From Rufibacter sediminis (GTDB lineage Bacteria; Bacteroidota; Bacteroidia; Cytophagales; Hymenobacteraceae): DNA of 64,000 nt. Below are positions 1 to 8,323 of this stretch, piece by piece. A program made the translations under genes and the position numbers. Numbering within the stretch: the stretch's first letter is position 1; each line of letters begins with the position of its first letter. Location: contig NZ_JACOAF010000041.1 in NCBI RefSeq assembly GCF_014269285.1, forward strand, positions 1 to 64,000. The letters run 5' to 3'. The notes below the pieces were generated by a model that was not told the origin of the DNA, ran no database searches, and saw nothing but the letters and a program-made list of their open reading frames with translations.

Positions 1-65
1 GATCTCATAACGACGCATAGGCTTTTTGATACTCTAACAACTGCCAGGAAAAATAATTCTACAAT

Positions 66-97
66 TGTCAACGCGCCCTAAAACAAGCCTGAAACGC
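66..97. repeat. degenerate copy of the dispersed palindrome
   Basis: Just downstream of the serS stop. On the minus strand it reads GCGTTTCAGGCTTGTTTTAG, which resembles one arm of the dispersed element; the other arm is not recognisable. The rest of bases 1-123 shows nothing I can call. Confidence 0.3.
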
Positions 98-123
98 TTT
101 TCAAATAGTAAGAAGAAAACTCC

Positions 124-1401
124 TTACTTGGTGATCATCTCAAAGCCGAGATAGGAGTGCAACGCCTTGGGTAATTTAATGCCATCAGGGGTCTGGTTGT
201 TCTCCAGCAAGGCGGCTACAATGCGGGGCAAGGCCAGGGCGCTGCCGTTCAGGGTGTGCAGTAGTTGGGGTTTTCCGCCCTCGGTACGCTGGCGCAGTTT
301 CAACCGATTGGCCTGGTAGGTTTCAAAGTTAGAGACGGAGCTTACTTCCAGCCATCGGCCCTGGGCCGCAGAGAACACTTCCATGTCATAGGTAAGGGCC
401 GAGGTGAAGCCCATGTCGCCGCCGCAGAGCCGGAGCACGCGGTAAGGCAGTTCCAGTTTCTGGAGCAGGCCCTGGATGTACTGGCTCATGTCCTCTAAAG
501 CCTCATAGGATTTTTCCGGGGCCTGAATCTGCACAATCTCTACTTTGTCAAATTGGTGCAGGCGGTTGAGGCCGCGCACATCGGCCCCCCAGGAACCGGC
601 CTCACGGCGGAAACAAGGCGTGTAGCCCACGTGCTTGATGGGAAGTTTGCCCTCGGCGATGATCTCGTCGCGGTAGAGGTTGGTGATGGGCACCTCGGCG
701 GTGGGGATCAGGTAGAGGTTGTCGGCGGTGGCGTGGTACATCTGCCCTTCTTTGTCGGGGAGCTGGCCGGTGCCGTAGCCCGAGGCTTCGTTCACCACAA
801 TGGGCGGCTGCACCTCGGTGTACCCGGCTTTCATGGCCTCGTCCAGGAAGAAGTTGATGAGGGCGCGCTGCAAACGGGCACCCTGGCCTTTGTACACGGG
901 AAACCCTGCGCCGGTGATTTTGATGCCCAGCTCAAAGTCAATGATGTCATACTGCTTGATGAGCTCCCAGTGCGGTTGGGCACCTTCGGGCAGTTGTGGG
1001 ATAGAACCATGCTCCAGCACCACTTCGTTGTCCTCGGCGGAACGGCCGGCCGGTACGCTGCTATGCGGAATGTTGGGCACTTTGTAGAGTCCCTGCTGCA
1101 GGGCGTGCTCCAGGTGCTGCACTTCCTCGTCCAGGGTTTTGGTGCGGGATTTCAGCTCGGCGGTTTCGGCTTTCAGGGCCTCGGCCTGGTCTTTCTGACC
1201 ACTTTTCATGAGGCCGCCTATTTCTTTGGCCAGCGCGTTGGCACGGCCCAGGAGCTCGTCACGCTCGGTTTGCAGTGAGCGGCGCTTCTGGTCCAGGTCC
1301 AGCAAAGCCTGTATTTCCTGGGCGGCGTTGGGAAAGTTTCTTTTCTGCAAGCCAGCAAGAACAAGATCGGTTTGCTCGCGTAAAACGGGTATCTGTAACA
1401 T
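124..1401 (-). CDS. serS: seryl-tRNA synthetase
   Basis: Cytosolic class II aminoacyl-tRNA synthetase that charges tRNA-Ser (and tRNA-Sec where present) with serine. The 425-residue protein has the usual length. An N-terminal helical arm (about residues 28-100, rich in Glu/Lys/Leu heptads) is the tRNA-binding coiled coil. The catalytic domain shows TAEVP (234-238), motif 2 FRREAGS (264-270) followed by RLHQFDKVE (280-288), and motif 3 around NGS (385-387) with Arg393. Family members usually read FRSEAGSAG; here it is FRREAGSWG, typical enough of Bacteroidota enzymes. The ATG is at 1401 and a candidate -7 box lies about 23 bp upstream of it. It is divergent from rho. Confidence 0.97.
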   Translation of the reverse strand: MLQIPVLREQTDLVLAGLQKRNFPNAAQEIQALLDLDQKRRSLQTERDELLGRANALAKEIGGLMKSGQKDQAEALKAETAELKSRTKTLDEEVQHLEHALQQGLYKVPNIPHSSVPAGRSAEDNEVVLEHGSIPQLPEGAQPHWELIKQYDIIDFELGIKITGAGFPVYKGQGARLQRALINFFLDEAMKAGYTEVQPPIVVNEASGYGTGQLPDKEGQMYHATADNLYLIPTAEVPITNLYRDEIIAEGKLPIKHVGYTPCFRREAGSWGADVRGLNRLHQFDKVEIVQIQAPEKSYEALEDMSQYIQGLLQKLELPYRVLRLCGGDMGFTSALTYDMEVFSAAQGRWLEVSSVSNFETYQANRLKLRQRTEGGKPQLLHTLNGSALALPRIVAALLENNQTPDGIKLPKALHSYLGFEMITK

Positions 1402-1423
1402 GGTGCGTCTGGTTATCTGTACG

Positions 1424-1431
1424 CAAAATTA
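1424..1431 (-). promoter_or_regulatory. candidate serS -7 box
   Basis: TAATTTTG on the minus strand fits the Bacteroidota TAnnTTTG consensus, about 23 bp upstream of the serS ATG. The -33 box is weak (ATTG at a 22-nt spacing). Confidence 0.3.
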
Positions 1432-1680
1432 GAATATTTTGGATAGGCTGAGGCAATGGGCGATCTTTTATAAAAATTTGTGTAACTTTATATATTAATT
1501 TTCTCGTATTGCTTGTAAATTAGAACAAGGCTGTCTAACATTGCAGTACATTTTCTGAACGACCGTCATCCGGGTTCTTCATTACGTCTTACACACCAAC
1601 TTTTTCCTGTTTTTATCCGTCTGCCCGTTGCGCTCTGCAACTGCTATGCATTTAAACCGAATAGCTAATTCATTCTATTT

Positions 1681-3645
1681 ATGTACAACATTGACGAGTT
1701 GAAAGATTCTCTTCTTTCAGAACTCAAAGAGATTGCTGAGAACCTCGGCGTCACGAACTTCAAGAAGCTTAGCAAGCAAGACCTGATCTACAAAATCCTG
1801 GATCAGCAAGCCGTTACCCCCCTTGAGAATCTCCCCAAAAAATATAAAAAATCGTCACGGAAGGCAGACGAACAAGCTGATGCGGCGGTTGCAGAAGCAC
1901 CTGCCCCTGAGGCGGTAGTGGCAGAAGCCCCGGCCCCGGTAGCAGCACCCGTAGAAGAGAATGCGGTGGCGGCGTCAGTACAACAGGAAGCCCCGGCTCC
2001 GGCACCAGCCCGTCGTCCGGCCAGAACCAACACCACTACTACTCCTGCGGAACGCCCCGCCAGAGCAGAGCGCGCTGCGCCTGCCGTGCGCGAGGAGAGA
2101 ACCCGCATACCGCAGGCGCTGCGTGAAGACGGACGCGAGACCAGAGAAATGGCCCGCCCCGAAGCCCAGCCCCGCGAGAATCGTCCTGAGCCCCGCGAAA
2201 GCCGGATGCAGCCCCGTGAATTCCAGCCGCGTGAACAGCGTGAGCCAAGAGAGATGCGGGAACAAGCGCCCCGTGAGCCCAGAGAGCAAGCCCAGCCCCG
2301 GGAACAGCAGAGCAGAGACCAGCAACCAAGAGATTTCCAGCCACGTGAGCCTCGGGAGCAGCAAGCTCCGCGTGAGCCCAGAGAACAGCGTGAGCCAAGA
2401 GAGAATAACAACAATAACCGCGAGCCCCGCGAGAACAACCCCAACTGGCAGAATCGGCGGGAGCCCAACCAAAACCCCAACCAGAACCGGCCCCAGCAGA
2501 ACCAGAACAACGCCAACAACATGCGTGAGTTTGATGGGGTGATCGCCAATGAGGGCGTGCTGGAACTGATGCAGGACGGGTACGGTTTCCTGCGCTCAGC
2601 GCACTACCATTACCTGGCCAGCCCAGATGATATCTACGTGTCGCCGTCGCAGATCAAATTATTCGGTCTGAAAACCGGCGACAGCGTGAAAGGCACCGTG
2701 CGCGCACCCAAAGAAGGCGAGAAGTATTTCGCCTTGCTGAAGGTAGACTCCGTGAACGGCCGTACCACCGAAGAGATTCGTGACCGGATTCCGTTCCAGC
2801 ATTTAACGCCTCTTTTCCCGGAAGAGCGCCTGAAACTGACCACCCGCTCCAGCCAATACTCAACCCGTATCATGGACCTGTTCGCCCCCATCGGGAAAGG
2901 ACAGCGTGGTTTGATTGTGGCCCAGCCGAAGACCGGTAAAACCGTGTTGCTGAAGGAGATAGCCAATGCCATCACCGAGAACCACCCCGAGGTGTACCTC
3001 ATGATCCTGTTGATCGATGAGCGCCCCGAGGAGGTAACGGACATGGCCCGCAGCGTGAAAGCCGAGGTAATTGCCTCTACCTTTGACGAGCAAGCCGAGC
3101 GCCACGTGAAGATCTCCAGCATTGTACTGGACAAAGCCAAGCGCATGGTAGAGTGCGGCCACGATGTGGTAATTCTACTGGATTCTATCACTCGTCTGGC
3201 CCGGGCTTATAACACCGTGGTTCCTTCTTCCGGTAAAATCCTATCGGGTGGGGTAGACGCCAACGCGTTGCACAAACCCAAGCGTTTCTTCGGGGCGGCC
3301 CGTAACGTGGAGAACGGCGGCTCGTTGACCATCATCGCCACGGCTCTGATTGACACCGGCTCTAAAATGGACGAGGTGATCTTCGAAGAATTCAAAGGAA
3401 CCGGTAACATGGAGCTTCAGCTGGATCGGAAGCTCGCCAACAAGCGCGTGTACCCAGCCATCGACGTTCCGGCTTCCGGTACCCGCCGCGAGGACCTGCT
3501 CATGGACCGCGACGAACTCAGCCGTGTTTGGATCCTGCGTAAGTTTATGTCCGACATGAATTCCGTGGAAGCCATGGAGTTCCTGAAAGACCGCATGAAG
3601 GGCACCAAAGACAACGACGAGTTCCTGATCTCCATGAACAGCTAG
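1681..3645 (+). CDS. rho: transcription termination factor Rho with a large disordered insertion
   Basis: Hexameric RNA-dependent ATPase that terminates transcription. It has 654 residues; E. coli Rho has about 419. Order: Rho_N helical domain (about 5-47); a low-complexity insertion (about 48-282) first Ala/Pro/Glu-rich, then dense in REPRE/PREQ words, then Asn/Gln-rich; cold-shock-like RNA-binding domain (about 291-365, with GYGFLRS); ATPase core with Walker A PKTGKT (416-421), Walker B VILLD (497-501) and LSGG (521-524). All catalytic landmarks are present. Long disordered Rho insertions are known in Bacteroidota, and in Bacteroides thetaiotaomicron this region drives condensate formation. 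The gap before it (1402-1680) is AT-rich around 1465-1505, with no confident promoter. A long hairpin follows at 3692-3735. Confidence 0.97.
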   Translation: MYNIDELKDSLLSELKEIAENLGVTNFKKLSKQDLIYKILDQQAVTPLENLPKKYKKSSRKADEQADAAVAEAPAPEAVVAEAPAPVAAPVEENAVAASVQQEAPAPAPARRPARTNTTTTPAERPARAERAAPAVREERTRIPQALREDGRETREMARPEAQPRENRPEPRESRMQPREFQPREQREPREMREQAPREPREQAQPREQQSRDQQPRDFQPREPREQQAPREPREQREPRENNNNNREPRENNPNWQNRREPNQNPNQNRPQQNQNNANNMREFDGVIANEGVLELMQDGYGFLRSAHYHYLASPDDIYVSPSQIKLFGLKTGDSVKGTVRAPKEGEKYFALLKVDSVNGRTTEEIRDRIPFQHLTPLFPEERLKLTTRSSQYSTRIMDLFAPIGKGQRGLIVAQPKTGKTVLLKEIANAITENHPEVYLMILLIDERPEEVTDMARSVKAEVIASTFDEQAERHVKISSIVLDKAKRMVECGHDVVILLDSITRLARAYNTVVPSSGKILSGGVDANALHKPKRFFGAARNVENGGSLTIIATALIDTGSKMDEVIFEEFKGTGNMELQLDRKLANKRVYPAIDVPASGTRREDLLMDRDELSRVWILRKFMSDMNSVEAMEFLKDRMKGTKDNDEFLISMNS

Positions 3646-3649
3646 TCTG

Positions 3650-3688
3650 ATAGATATTAGATGATAGATGCTGGATGTTAGATTCAGC
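3650..3688. repeat. short-word repeat tract (GATAGAT/TTAGAT)
   Basis: Just after the rho stop, the words GATAGATATTAGATGATAGA and similar GATA/TTAGAT runs repeat irregularly. The same style of low-complexity tract recurs elsewhere in the window next to the dispersed palindrome. Confidence 0.45.
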
Positions 3689-3691
3689 GTC

Positions 3692-3740
3692 AAACCAAGA
3701 AGGCCCCGCAGATTTCTGCGGGGCCTTCTTGGTTTTATTG
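3692..3740 (+). terminator. rho terminator hairpin
   Basis: Perfect inverted repeat with 21-nt arms (3692-3712 and 3715-3735), a 2-nt loop and a short T-rich tail. Core of the stem: AAGGCCCCGCAGA. A weaker look-alike occurs at 4105-4147. Confidence 0.85.
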
Positions 3741-3750
3741 GAATTCTGTA

Positions 3751-3784
3751 TTTCGCCTGCTTTCAGGAAATAAGGCCCAAAACG
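3751..3784. repeat. dispersed palindrome copy 1
   Basis: TTTCGCCTGCTTTCAGGAAA then TAAGGCCCAAAACG: a diverged copy directly after the rho terminator. Confidence 0.6.
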
Positions 3785-3806
3785 CCTCTGTTACATTTCA
3801 TGCTGG

Positions 3807-4034
3807 CGCGAGACTTCAGTCTCGTGACTTTGGATGATGCGAGTCTCCAGACTCGCCGGGAACCATGAGCTATGGGTAGTTTCTTTCTCGTGGTTTAGGT
3901 TTGCTTCGGTGACGTACAGTCCGCTAAGTCACAGTACATCTCCACTACAGCTGAAGCTATGCGTGTTTTCGCGGCAACGCCGCGAGGGTAGTCTGGAGAC
4001 TACCCGTTATCTGGAGGCACGAGTTGCAAACTCG
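3807..4034. repeat. cluster of REP-like GAGTCT palindromes
   Basis: Five small palindromes in about 230 bp: CGAGACT/AGTCTCG (3809-3824), GCGAGTCT/AGACTCGC (3839-3856), CGCGGC/GCCGCG (3970-3984), GGGTAGTCT/AGACTACCC (3986-4005) and CGAGTT/AACTCG (4020-4034). No credible reading frame lies here. Similar GCGAGTCTnnAGACTCGC palindromes are familiar from Bacteroidota intergenic DNA and resemble REP elements moved by Y1-type (RAYT) transposases; no transposase gene is present in this window. Confidence 0.6.
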
Positions 4035-4104
4035 CGCCAGCCGTGAATAACAGGGGCAGCAGGAATCTGAAGGAAAGGCTAGACTGGTAACTAGTTGGTA
4101 TGAC

Positions 4105-4147
4105 ACAAGGAGGCCCCGGAGATTTTTTCTGCAGGGCCTTCTTTGTT
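4105..4147. terminator. decayed copy of the rho terminator hairpin
   Basis: The sequence around AGGCCCCGGAGATT and CTGCAGGGCCTTC closely resembles the hairpin at 3692-3735 but has an imperfect stem and longer T loop. Like that hairpin it is followed at once by a dispersed palindrome. It could work as a terminator or be a relic of local duplication. Confidence 0.5.
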
Positions 4148-4182
4148 CTGGGGCTTGTTTTATGAAAATGGGCTTAAAACGG
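4148..4182. repeat. dispersed palindrome copy 2
   Basis: CTGGGGCTTGTTTTATGAAA then ATGGGCTTAAAACGG, adjoining the decayed hairpin. Confidence 0.65.
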
Positions 4183-4263
4183 CTGTTGGCCTAGACACTC
4201 ATAGGTCGTCCAGACGCTACGAGGTCGTTTGAGTAGGCGGTAAAGCGGTAGCAACCTACAGCT

Positions 4264-4305
4264 CCCCTCCTAATGTAGGAGGGGTGCCCGAAGGGTGGGG
4301 TGGTA
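4264..4305. repeat. CCCCTCC/GGAGGGG intergenic repeat
   Basis: CCCCTCCTAATGTAGGAGGG followed by a GTGCCCGAAGGGTGGGG tail, ending just before the stop of the minus-strand lipoprotein gene. It matches the style of the CTCCCCTCCTT..AGGAGGGGTGCCC repeat seen in many Bacteroidota genomes. Just before it, 4198-4230 holds two AGGTCGT words. The rest of the 667-bp gap after rho has no gene I can support. Confidence 0.5.
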
Positions 4306-4312
4306 AATCCTG

Positions 4313-4918
4313 CTACCCGCCAAAACTGCCGTACCGGACTACTTTCTTTTGCTCGGGGTCATAGACCAGGAGCCTGCCGTCTTCCTTGCCCCGCAGGTAC
4401 TTGAACCCGATGGCTTTGGGGTTGGCTTTGATGCGGTTCCAGGTGGTTTCATTCACGAAGGAGGCCTGCACGGGGGCATTGGGCGCAATGGCGGGTGAAA
4501 CGAAGTCTTTGTTTTCCACGAAGCCGTCCATCCGTTTGATGATGTAGGCCTCGCGCTCGGAGACCGTGGGCGAATCCGTTTGCATCTCGTACACCATGCT
4601 GGCTTCCAGATCAGCGGCCGGGAAGTTCTCCTCGTAGATTTTCTGTCCGTCGTGGGTGGTGATGGTGAATTCTACCTTTCCCTGGGCAATGGAGTTGCCG
4701 TGCAGGGCCAGCCGGAAAAAATCGGGCTGCTGTTGAGAGGAGAACAGGTGCGTACGTTGCACAATGTGCTGTACCGGTTCTTTGCTTTCTTCACGAAGGC
4801 TTTCCTTTTCTGAGGAAGCGGGGGCGTTGGATGAAACGGAAGTCGTAGCTTCTTCAGACGATGAAGATTGGCAACTGAACAAGAAGGCCAGCACCACTAC
4901 CCAGGTTATTTTTGACAT
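4313..4918 (-). CDS. lipoprotein of unknown function
   Basis: Predicted 201-residue lipoprotein. The N-terminus MSKITW, a hydrophobic stretch and a lipobox ending FLFSC (Cys16) predict export and lipid anchoring. A Ser/Glu/Thr-rich linker follows, then a globular domain with no family I recognise (motifs such as KYLRGKEDGRLLVYD near the C-terminus). The frame stays open to 4966, but the extra 16 residues are encoded by a dispersed palindrome (4918-4944) and would bury the signal peptide, so the ATG at 4918 is chosen. It is last in a minus-strand run after a methyltransferase and a UbiA-type gene. Confidence 0.75.
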   Translation of the reverse strand: MSKITWVVVLAFLFSCQSSSSEEATTSVSSNAPASSEKESLREESKEPVQHIVQRTHLFSSQQQPDFFRLALHGNSIAQGKVEFTITTHDGQKIYEENFPAADLEASMVYEMQTDSPTVSEREAYIIKRMDGFVENKDFVSPAIAPNAPVQASFVNETTWNRIKANPKAIGFKYLRGKEDGRLLVYDPEQKKVVRYGSFGG

Positions 4919-4944
4919 GTTTTCAGAGAATTGGCCTAAAAACG
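4918..4944. repeat. dispersed palindrome copy 3 (at a start codon)
   Basis: TGTTTTCAGAGAATTGGCCT then AAAAACG, abutting the lipoprotein ATG on its 5' side. It creates a false upstream extension of the frame (FLGQFSEN). Confidence 0.6.
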
Positions 4945-4976
4945 ATGTACGTGTGGGGCGTGCCATAGTTCTGCCG

Positions 4977-5861
4977 TCAGGCGGTTTCCCAGAGCTGCCA
5001 CAGCAGAATCAGCCCGAAGGCAAAGCTCATGCTCAGCGACGAGACCTTGTTCATGCGCATGGTGTTCTCAAAATTGGCGGCGGCCGGGTCTTGCTTTACG
5101 TTCCAGAGCCATCGGCTGAATACGGCCACCACCGGGCCGGTGCCCAGCAGAAAGAGGAGGCCGTGCAGCAGCTCTCCCCGCAGCCAATAAGTGTAAAAGA
5201 GCACGGCCGTAGCCAGAAGTAAACTGCCGGCCGCAAACAAAAAGGTGCCCCATAAGCCCAGTTTCAGACTCAGGGTTTCATCGCCGCGGCGGGCATCTTC
5301 CTCGTGCTGGTAGACTTGGGTCAGCGGATAGGAGCCACACAGAAACAAAGAACTCACCAGCGCCAGCAACAGGTTGTTCGTGCTGAGGATCTTGCTTTGG
5401 TTTAAGCCGGTGCCCACTTGCACCATGACAAACGTGAAGGCCCCCTGGAAAATCACCACCACCAACGTGCTCAGGATGGGATATTTCTTGAGCCGGATGC
5501 CCTTGTAGCTGTACGCTTTGGAAACCAGCAGATACAGCAGCACCATGGCCGCAAACGTCCAGGAAAGCAATAGAGAAAGTACCAACGCCAATACGTCAAA
5601 AAGGAGCACAAGCCAATAAAGCGACTGGGTGACTTTGGGCGGGTGCTTGAGGCCGCCAATGCTGCCTTCGTCGCGGTCATAATAGGAGTTGTAGCCGTTG
5701 CTGGCGGGGTACACCAGCAGGTGCAGAATCAGGAAAACGGCTACGGTCCGGCCCGCAGAAATCTCTGGGGCGGCGCTCACCGCAAACCAGAAAATGGGCA
5801 TCAGAAACAAAGAAAACGGGATGCGGAGCAAACGCCAGGCATCAGACCAGGATGAGTTCAT
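4977..5861 (-). CDS. UbiA-family prenyltransferase
   Basis: 294-residue polytopic membrane protein with about 8-9 hydrophobic segments. The first Asp-rich prenyl-diphosphate site is seen as N58-SYY-D62-R-D64 within NGYNSYYDRDEG, and a conserved YSYKGIRLKKYP follows near residue 118. UbiA enzymes transfer an isoprenyl chain onto an aromatic or lipid acceptor in the membrane; the substrate cannot be told from sequence. It is 9 bp downstream of a class I methyltransferase, so the pair may modify the same lipid or quinone-like molecule. This is inference: the proper menaquinone methyltransferase ubiE/menG lies elsewhere, at 56.3 kb. Confidence 0.8.
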   Translation of the reverse strand: MNSSWSDAWRLLRIPFSLFLMPIFWFAVSAAPEISAGRTVAVFLILHLLVYPASNGYNSYYDRDEGSIGGLKHPPKVTQSLYWLVLLFDVLALVLSLLLSWTFAAMVLLYLLVSKAYSYKGIRLKKYPILSTLVVVIFQGAFTFVMVQVGTGLNQSKILSTNNLLLALVSSLFLCGSYPLTQVYQHEEDARRGDETLSLKLGLWGTFLFAAGSLLLATAVLFYTYWLRGELLHGLLFLLGTGPVVAVFSRWLWNVKQDPAAANFENTMRMNKVSSLSMSFAFGLILLWQLWETA

Positions 5862-5870
5862 ACCGCAAGT

Positions 5871-6653
5871 TTACGAGGGATAGCCTACTAAATACAAAAC
5901 GCCGGTGCCGCTCCAGTGCCGGGCTCGCCCGATGTGCCAGGTATAATGCGGCGCGTTCAGCGAATCGACCATCTTTTGCAGGTGTTCCGGGGTGTACAGG
6001 CGCAGCAGGGAAACCGTGCCGTCCCAGACGGTACCCAGCGGGATGAGCGGCACCAGGTACGTGAAAAAAAGGCGGCTCCAGGTAAAGGGCCGGATGAACG
6101 GCGTGATCAAGAGAATGACCCATGGGAACACGAACCAGACCAGCAGCAGCTCGTGCCAGCGTTTACCGGCGCCCTCAAACACCCCAATGCCCTGGTTCTG
6201 CCGCACGGCATCGGCGAGGATGGCGGTGGCCGTTTCGGGCCTGAAATGGTGAAAAGCCGAGAAAACCGTCCTGAACCCTTCCACGGTATCTGGTACGGCG
6301 GTGGCATCCACGGGCTCCGGGGAAAATTGAAGCGCGCCGTGGCTTTGGTTTGCCAGGTACTGGTACGCCTCCAGGTTGGGGAATTTATCGGTGAGGGTGA
6401 TGGAAATCTTCTGGCCGCTCTGCTTCTCCAGTTCCCGCCACACCTGCTGTATGCCGCCGCCCGCGCCGGAGCAGAGGTCCACCAGGTGTGTTTTCCGGGT
6501 GTGGGTCAACGCCTTTTGCAGCAGCGGCACAATGGGTTTGTAGATGCCCAGCGCCGTGATCATGACCCGTAGCACGTCCATCATGCCCTGCCGCACCACA
6601 TGCGGGAACCAGGGCTGGTCTTCCAACTCAAACAGGTGCAGACGGAATTTCAT
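5871..6653 (-). CDS. class I SAM-dependent methyltransferase
   Basis: 260-residue protein starting MKFRLHLFELED at the ATG at 6653; the frame runs to 6764 without a better start. Motif I for SAM binding is VDLCSGAGGG (58-67). A C-terminal hydrophobic region with several Trp/Pro-rich segments (around FVFPWVILLITPFIRPF) suggests membrane association, unusual for a small methyltransferase. It is followed 9 bp later by the UbiA-family gene and then a lipoprotein gene, forming a likely three-gene operon. The substrate is unknown. Confidence 0.75.
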   Translation of the reverse strand: MKFRLHLFELEDQPWFPHVVRQGMMDVLRVMITALGIYKPIVPLLQKALTHTRKTHLVDLCSGAGGGIQQVWRELEKQSGQKISITLTDKFPNLEAYQYLANQSHGALQFSPEPVDATAVPDTVEGFRTVFSAFHHFRPETATAILADAVRQNQGIGVFEGAGKRWHELLLVWFVFPWVILLITPFIRPFTWSRLFFTYLVPLIPLGTVWDGTVSLLRLYTPEHLQKMVDSLNAPHYTWHIGRARHWSGTGVLYLVGYPS

Positions 6654-6750
6654 GGGTAAAGAGTGGCTTGCTGCGTTAATGATACGTTTTTGAGAATTCG
6701 TGCGCAAATCAGCGCCGGGAAAGGGAGCGTTACCAGAGTAGGGGAAGGGC

Positions 6751-6790
6751 AAAAAAGAGCCCACCCAAATAGCTTTGAGTGGGCTTTCTC
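6751..6790 (-). terminator. terminator of the lipocalin-like gene
   Basis: On the minus strand, AGCCCAC and GTGGGCT arms (6785-6779 and 6764-6758) around a 14-nt loop, followed by a T run at 6756-6751. Confidence 0.75.
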
Positions 6791-6807
6791 TTCAAAGGGA
6801 AATCCCC

Positions 6808-7233
6808 TTATTCCACTTTCAGGGTGAGGGTAGAACCGTCCGGGGCCTGAAGTTTCATGTCATCGTCATCTAACTCCGCCACGGTGAAGTTTTCGCTTAC
6901 GTTGTTGTTGGCGTAGGTCAGGCTCAGGGTCTTGTTGGGCGCACTGTAGGTCCAGGTTCCGTTGGCTGAGGCCGTTTCTGAGGTCTGGGTGAAGTTACCG
7001 TTGGCGAAGAACTGAATCTGTTCCTGTTTCTCAGCCGAGGTGAGTTTGTCTTTGTCACCGGAGGCCGTGGTTTCTTTGCTGGCTTTCCAGGTTTTGCTGG
7101 TGGTGCCGGAAATCATCTGCGAGTCTCCGCCGGTTTCAGCCTTTTTATTACAGCTGAAGGTGAAGGCGCTTAACCAAACAAGGCAAACCAGGGTGAACAG
7201 ACGAGTGGCCGGAGATGCAATTTTCATTTTCAT
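6808..7233 (-). CDS. lipocalin-like lipoprotein
   Basis: 141 residues. The signal sequence ends in a lipobox FTFSC (Cys28), so the product is probably an outer-membrane or periplasm-facing lipoprotein. The mature part matches the lipocalin-like pattern common in Bacteroidota: TSKTWKASKET, a strand with FFANGNFTQT, GTWTYS, and TLSLTY, forming a small beta barrel or sheet. The ligand is unknown. A second possible start is Met3. It stands alone, with its own terminator, divergent from the LysM gene. Confidence 0.75.
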   Translation of the reverse strand: MKMKIASPATRLFTLVCLVWLSAFTFSCNKKAETGGDSQMISGTTSKTWKASKETTASGDKDKLTSAEKQEQIQFFANGNFTQTSETASANGTWTYSAPNKTLSLTYANNNVSENFTVAELDDDDMKLQAPDGSTLTLKVE

Positions 7234-7418
7234 AGTTGTACGTTTAGGTTCAGGTGTCTACGTATTGGCCGCAGCCAAACACGGTTTTTCATACGTGGGT
7301 TTTTACGGACAGTTCTATTAAAATAAACAAACCTATCTGGAACGGGCGCGTAAGAATTATCCTGTACCCCAGTGGGATACTTAAATTGTAATAGGACCTC
7401 TAACCAAAAAATACAACT

Positions 7419-7703
7419 ATGGGACTTTTTGATTTTCTAAAGAAGGGAGAGGAGAAGCCGGTTCAGAAACCAGTGGCTCAACCCGCCGCCCCCAAGCCTG
7501 TTGCTGCCCAGCCCGTGGCCGCTCCGCAGGCAGCCGCCCAGGACACCTATACCGTGAAAAGCGGCGATTCACTTTCTAAGATTGCGAAGAACTTCTACGG
7601 CGATGCCTCCCAATGGCATAAAATCCATCAGGCCAATTTGGATAAAATCAAAGACCCTAACCTTATTGAAGTAGGCTGGCAATTGAAAATTCCAAAAGCG
7701 TAA
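7419..7703 (+). CDS. small LysM-domain protein
   Basis: 94 residues: a short charged N-terminus ([13 protein letters not shown]), an Ala/Pro/Lys/Val-rich linker (about 13-40) and one LysM domain (about 43-92: [18 protein letters not shown], then a HQANLDKI segment and a final [11 protein letters not shown]). LysM domains bind N-acetylglucosamine-containing polymers such as peptidoglycan. No signal peptide is visible, so it resembles the C-terminal half of cytoplasmic YgaU/Kbp-type proteins more than a secreted hydrolase. It is followed by two hairpins. Confidence 0.85.
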   Translation: MGLFDFLKKGEEKPVQKPVAQPAAPKPVAAQPVAAPQAAAQDTYTVKSGDSLSKIAKNFYGDASQWHKIHQANLDKIKDPNLIEVGWQLKIPKA

Positions 7704-7732
7704 CTAAGAACTTAGGTTTGTTTGTAGAGAAA

Positions 7733-7763
7733 AGAGTCTGTGCCCGGCGCAGGCTCTTTTTCG
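7733..7763 (+). terminator. terminator of the LysM gene
   Basis: AGAGTCTGTGCC pairs with GGCGCAGGCTCT (one G:T pair) and runs into TTTTTCG. Confidence 0.75.
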
Positions 7764-7770
7764 TTTTAAG

Positions 7771-7800
7771 GGTGTTTTAAGCAAAACAGCCCTAAAACAG
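7771..7800. repeat. dispersed palindrome copy 4
   Basis: GGTGTTTTAAGCAAAACAGC then CCTAAAACAG: a shortened copy between two terminators. Confidence 0.5.
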
Positions 7801-7835
7801 GCAAGGCAGGAGATTCTCCTGCCTTGCCTGTTTTT
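7797..7835. terminator. bidirectional terminator between convergent genes
   Basis: ACAGGCAAGGCAGGAG and its exact complement flank a 3-nt loop, with A and T runs outside. It can serve both the LysM gene (+) and the GNAT gene (-). Confidence 0.8.
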
Positions 7836-7881
7836 ACCTTACAAACTCCGCTGCTGCGTGTCTCAGATGCAGTTGCCAACT

Positions 7882-8145
7882 CTATAAAGGGTGCCGCTCC
7901 AGGTACTTCGCTACCGCCGGGCAGGAGGCGCGTACCTCCAGGCCTTTGGACGTGGCATAGTCAATTCCGTGTTTGATGAGCTGATCGGCTAGCCCTTTGC
8001 CGCGGTATTCTTCTTCCAGGTAGGTGTGCTGAAAATCTATGGTCTCGTCGTCGGGCAGCGCATAGGCGAGTTCCCCAATGTCTTCATTTTCCAACAGGGC
8101 CGTGAACTGCTGCGCCTCTTCGTCGTGCTGAATGTCTAATTTCAT
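7882..8145 (-). CDS. GNAT-family N-acetyltransferase (YjdJ/NATD1 type)
   Basis: 87-residue single-domain protein. The acetyl-CoA pyrophosphate loop is visible as EEYRGKGLADQL (about 45-56), preceded by a strand IDFQHTYLE and followed by a C-terminal strand VRASCPAVAKYLERHP, the pattern of the short YjdJ/NATD1 GNAT group. Members are small cytosolic acetyltransferases with undefined substrates. The length is normal for the group. It is convergent with the LysM gene and monocistronic. Confidence 0.85.
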   Translation of the reverse strand: MKLDIQHDEEAQQFTALLENEDIGELAYALPDDETIDFQHTYLEEEYRGKGLADQLIKHGIDYATSKGLEVRASCPAVAKYLERHPL

Positions 8146-8296
8146 GGTGTAAGGAAGTTAGAGATAAAAGATTGCCCCTGATTAACTGAGGAACAGTTCT
8201 ATTGCTTACTACTCCTTCGCCAAAAGGTTGATGCCTTCCCGCAAGACTCTTGCCTCTGGTAGAAGATAATTCGCCCCCGCAGCTTTATGGGCGGAA

Positions 8297-8323
8297 ATAA
8301 AAAAGGGGGCTATAAAGCCCCCT
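8297..8323 (-). terminator. acs terminator overlapping its stop codon
   Basis: On the minus strand GGGGGC TTTATA GCCCCC, then TTTTTTATTT. The TAG stop (8312-8310) lies partly in the stem, so the hairpin starts inside the coding sequence. Confidence 0.8.

Noticed and set aside
553-1278. A 241-codon open frame on the plus strand
   Set aside because: It is antisense to serS in high-GC DNA and has no family features.
1803-2549. Several long frames within rho on both strands
   Set aside because: They mirror the repetitive Arg/Glu/Pro/Gln region of Rho; their sequence is low-complexity Ser/Arg/Leu.
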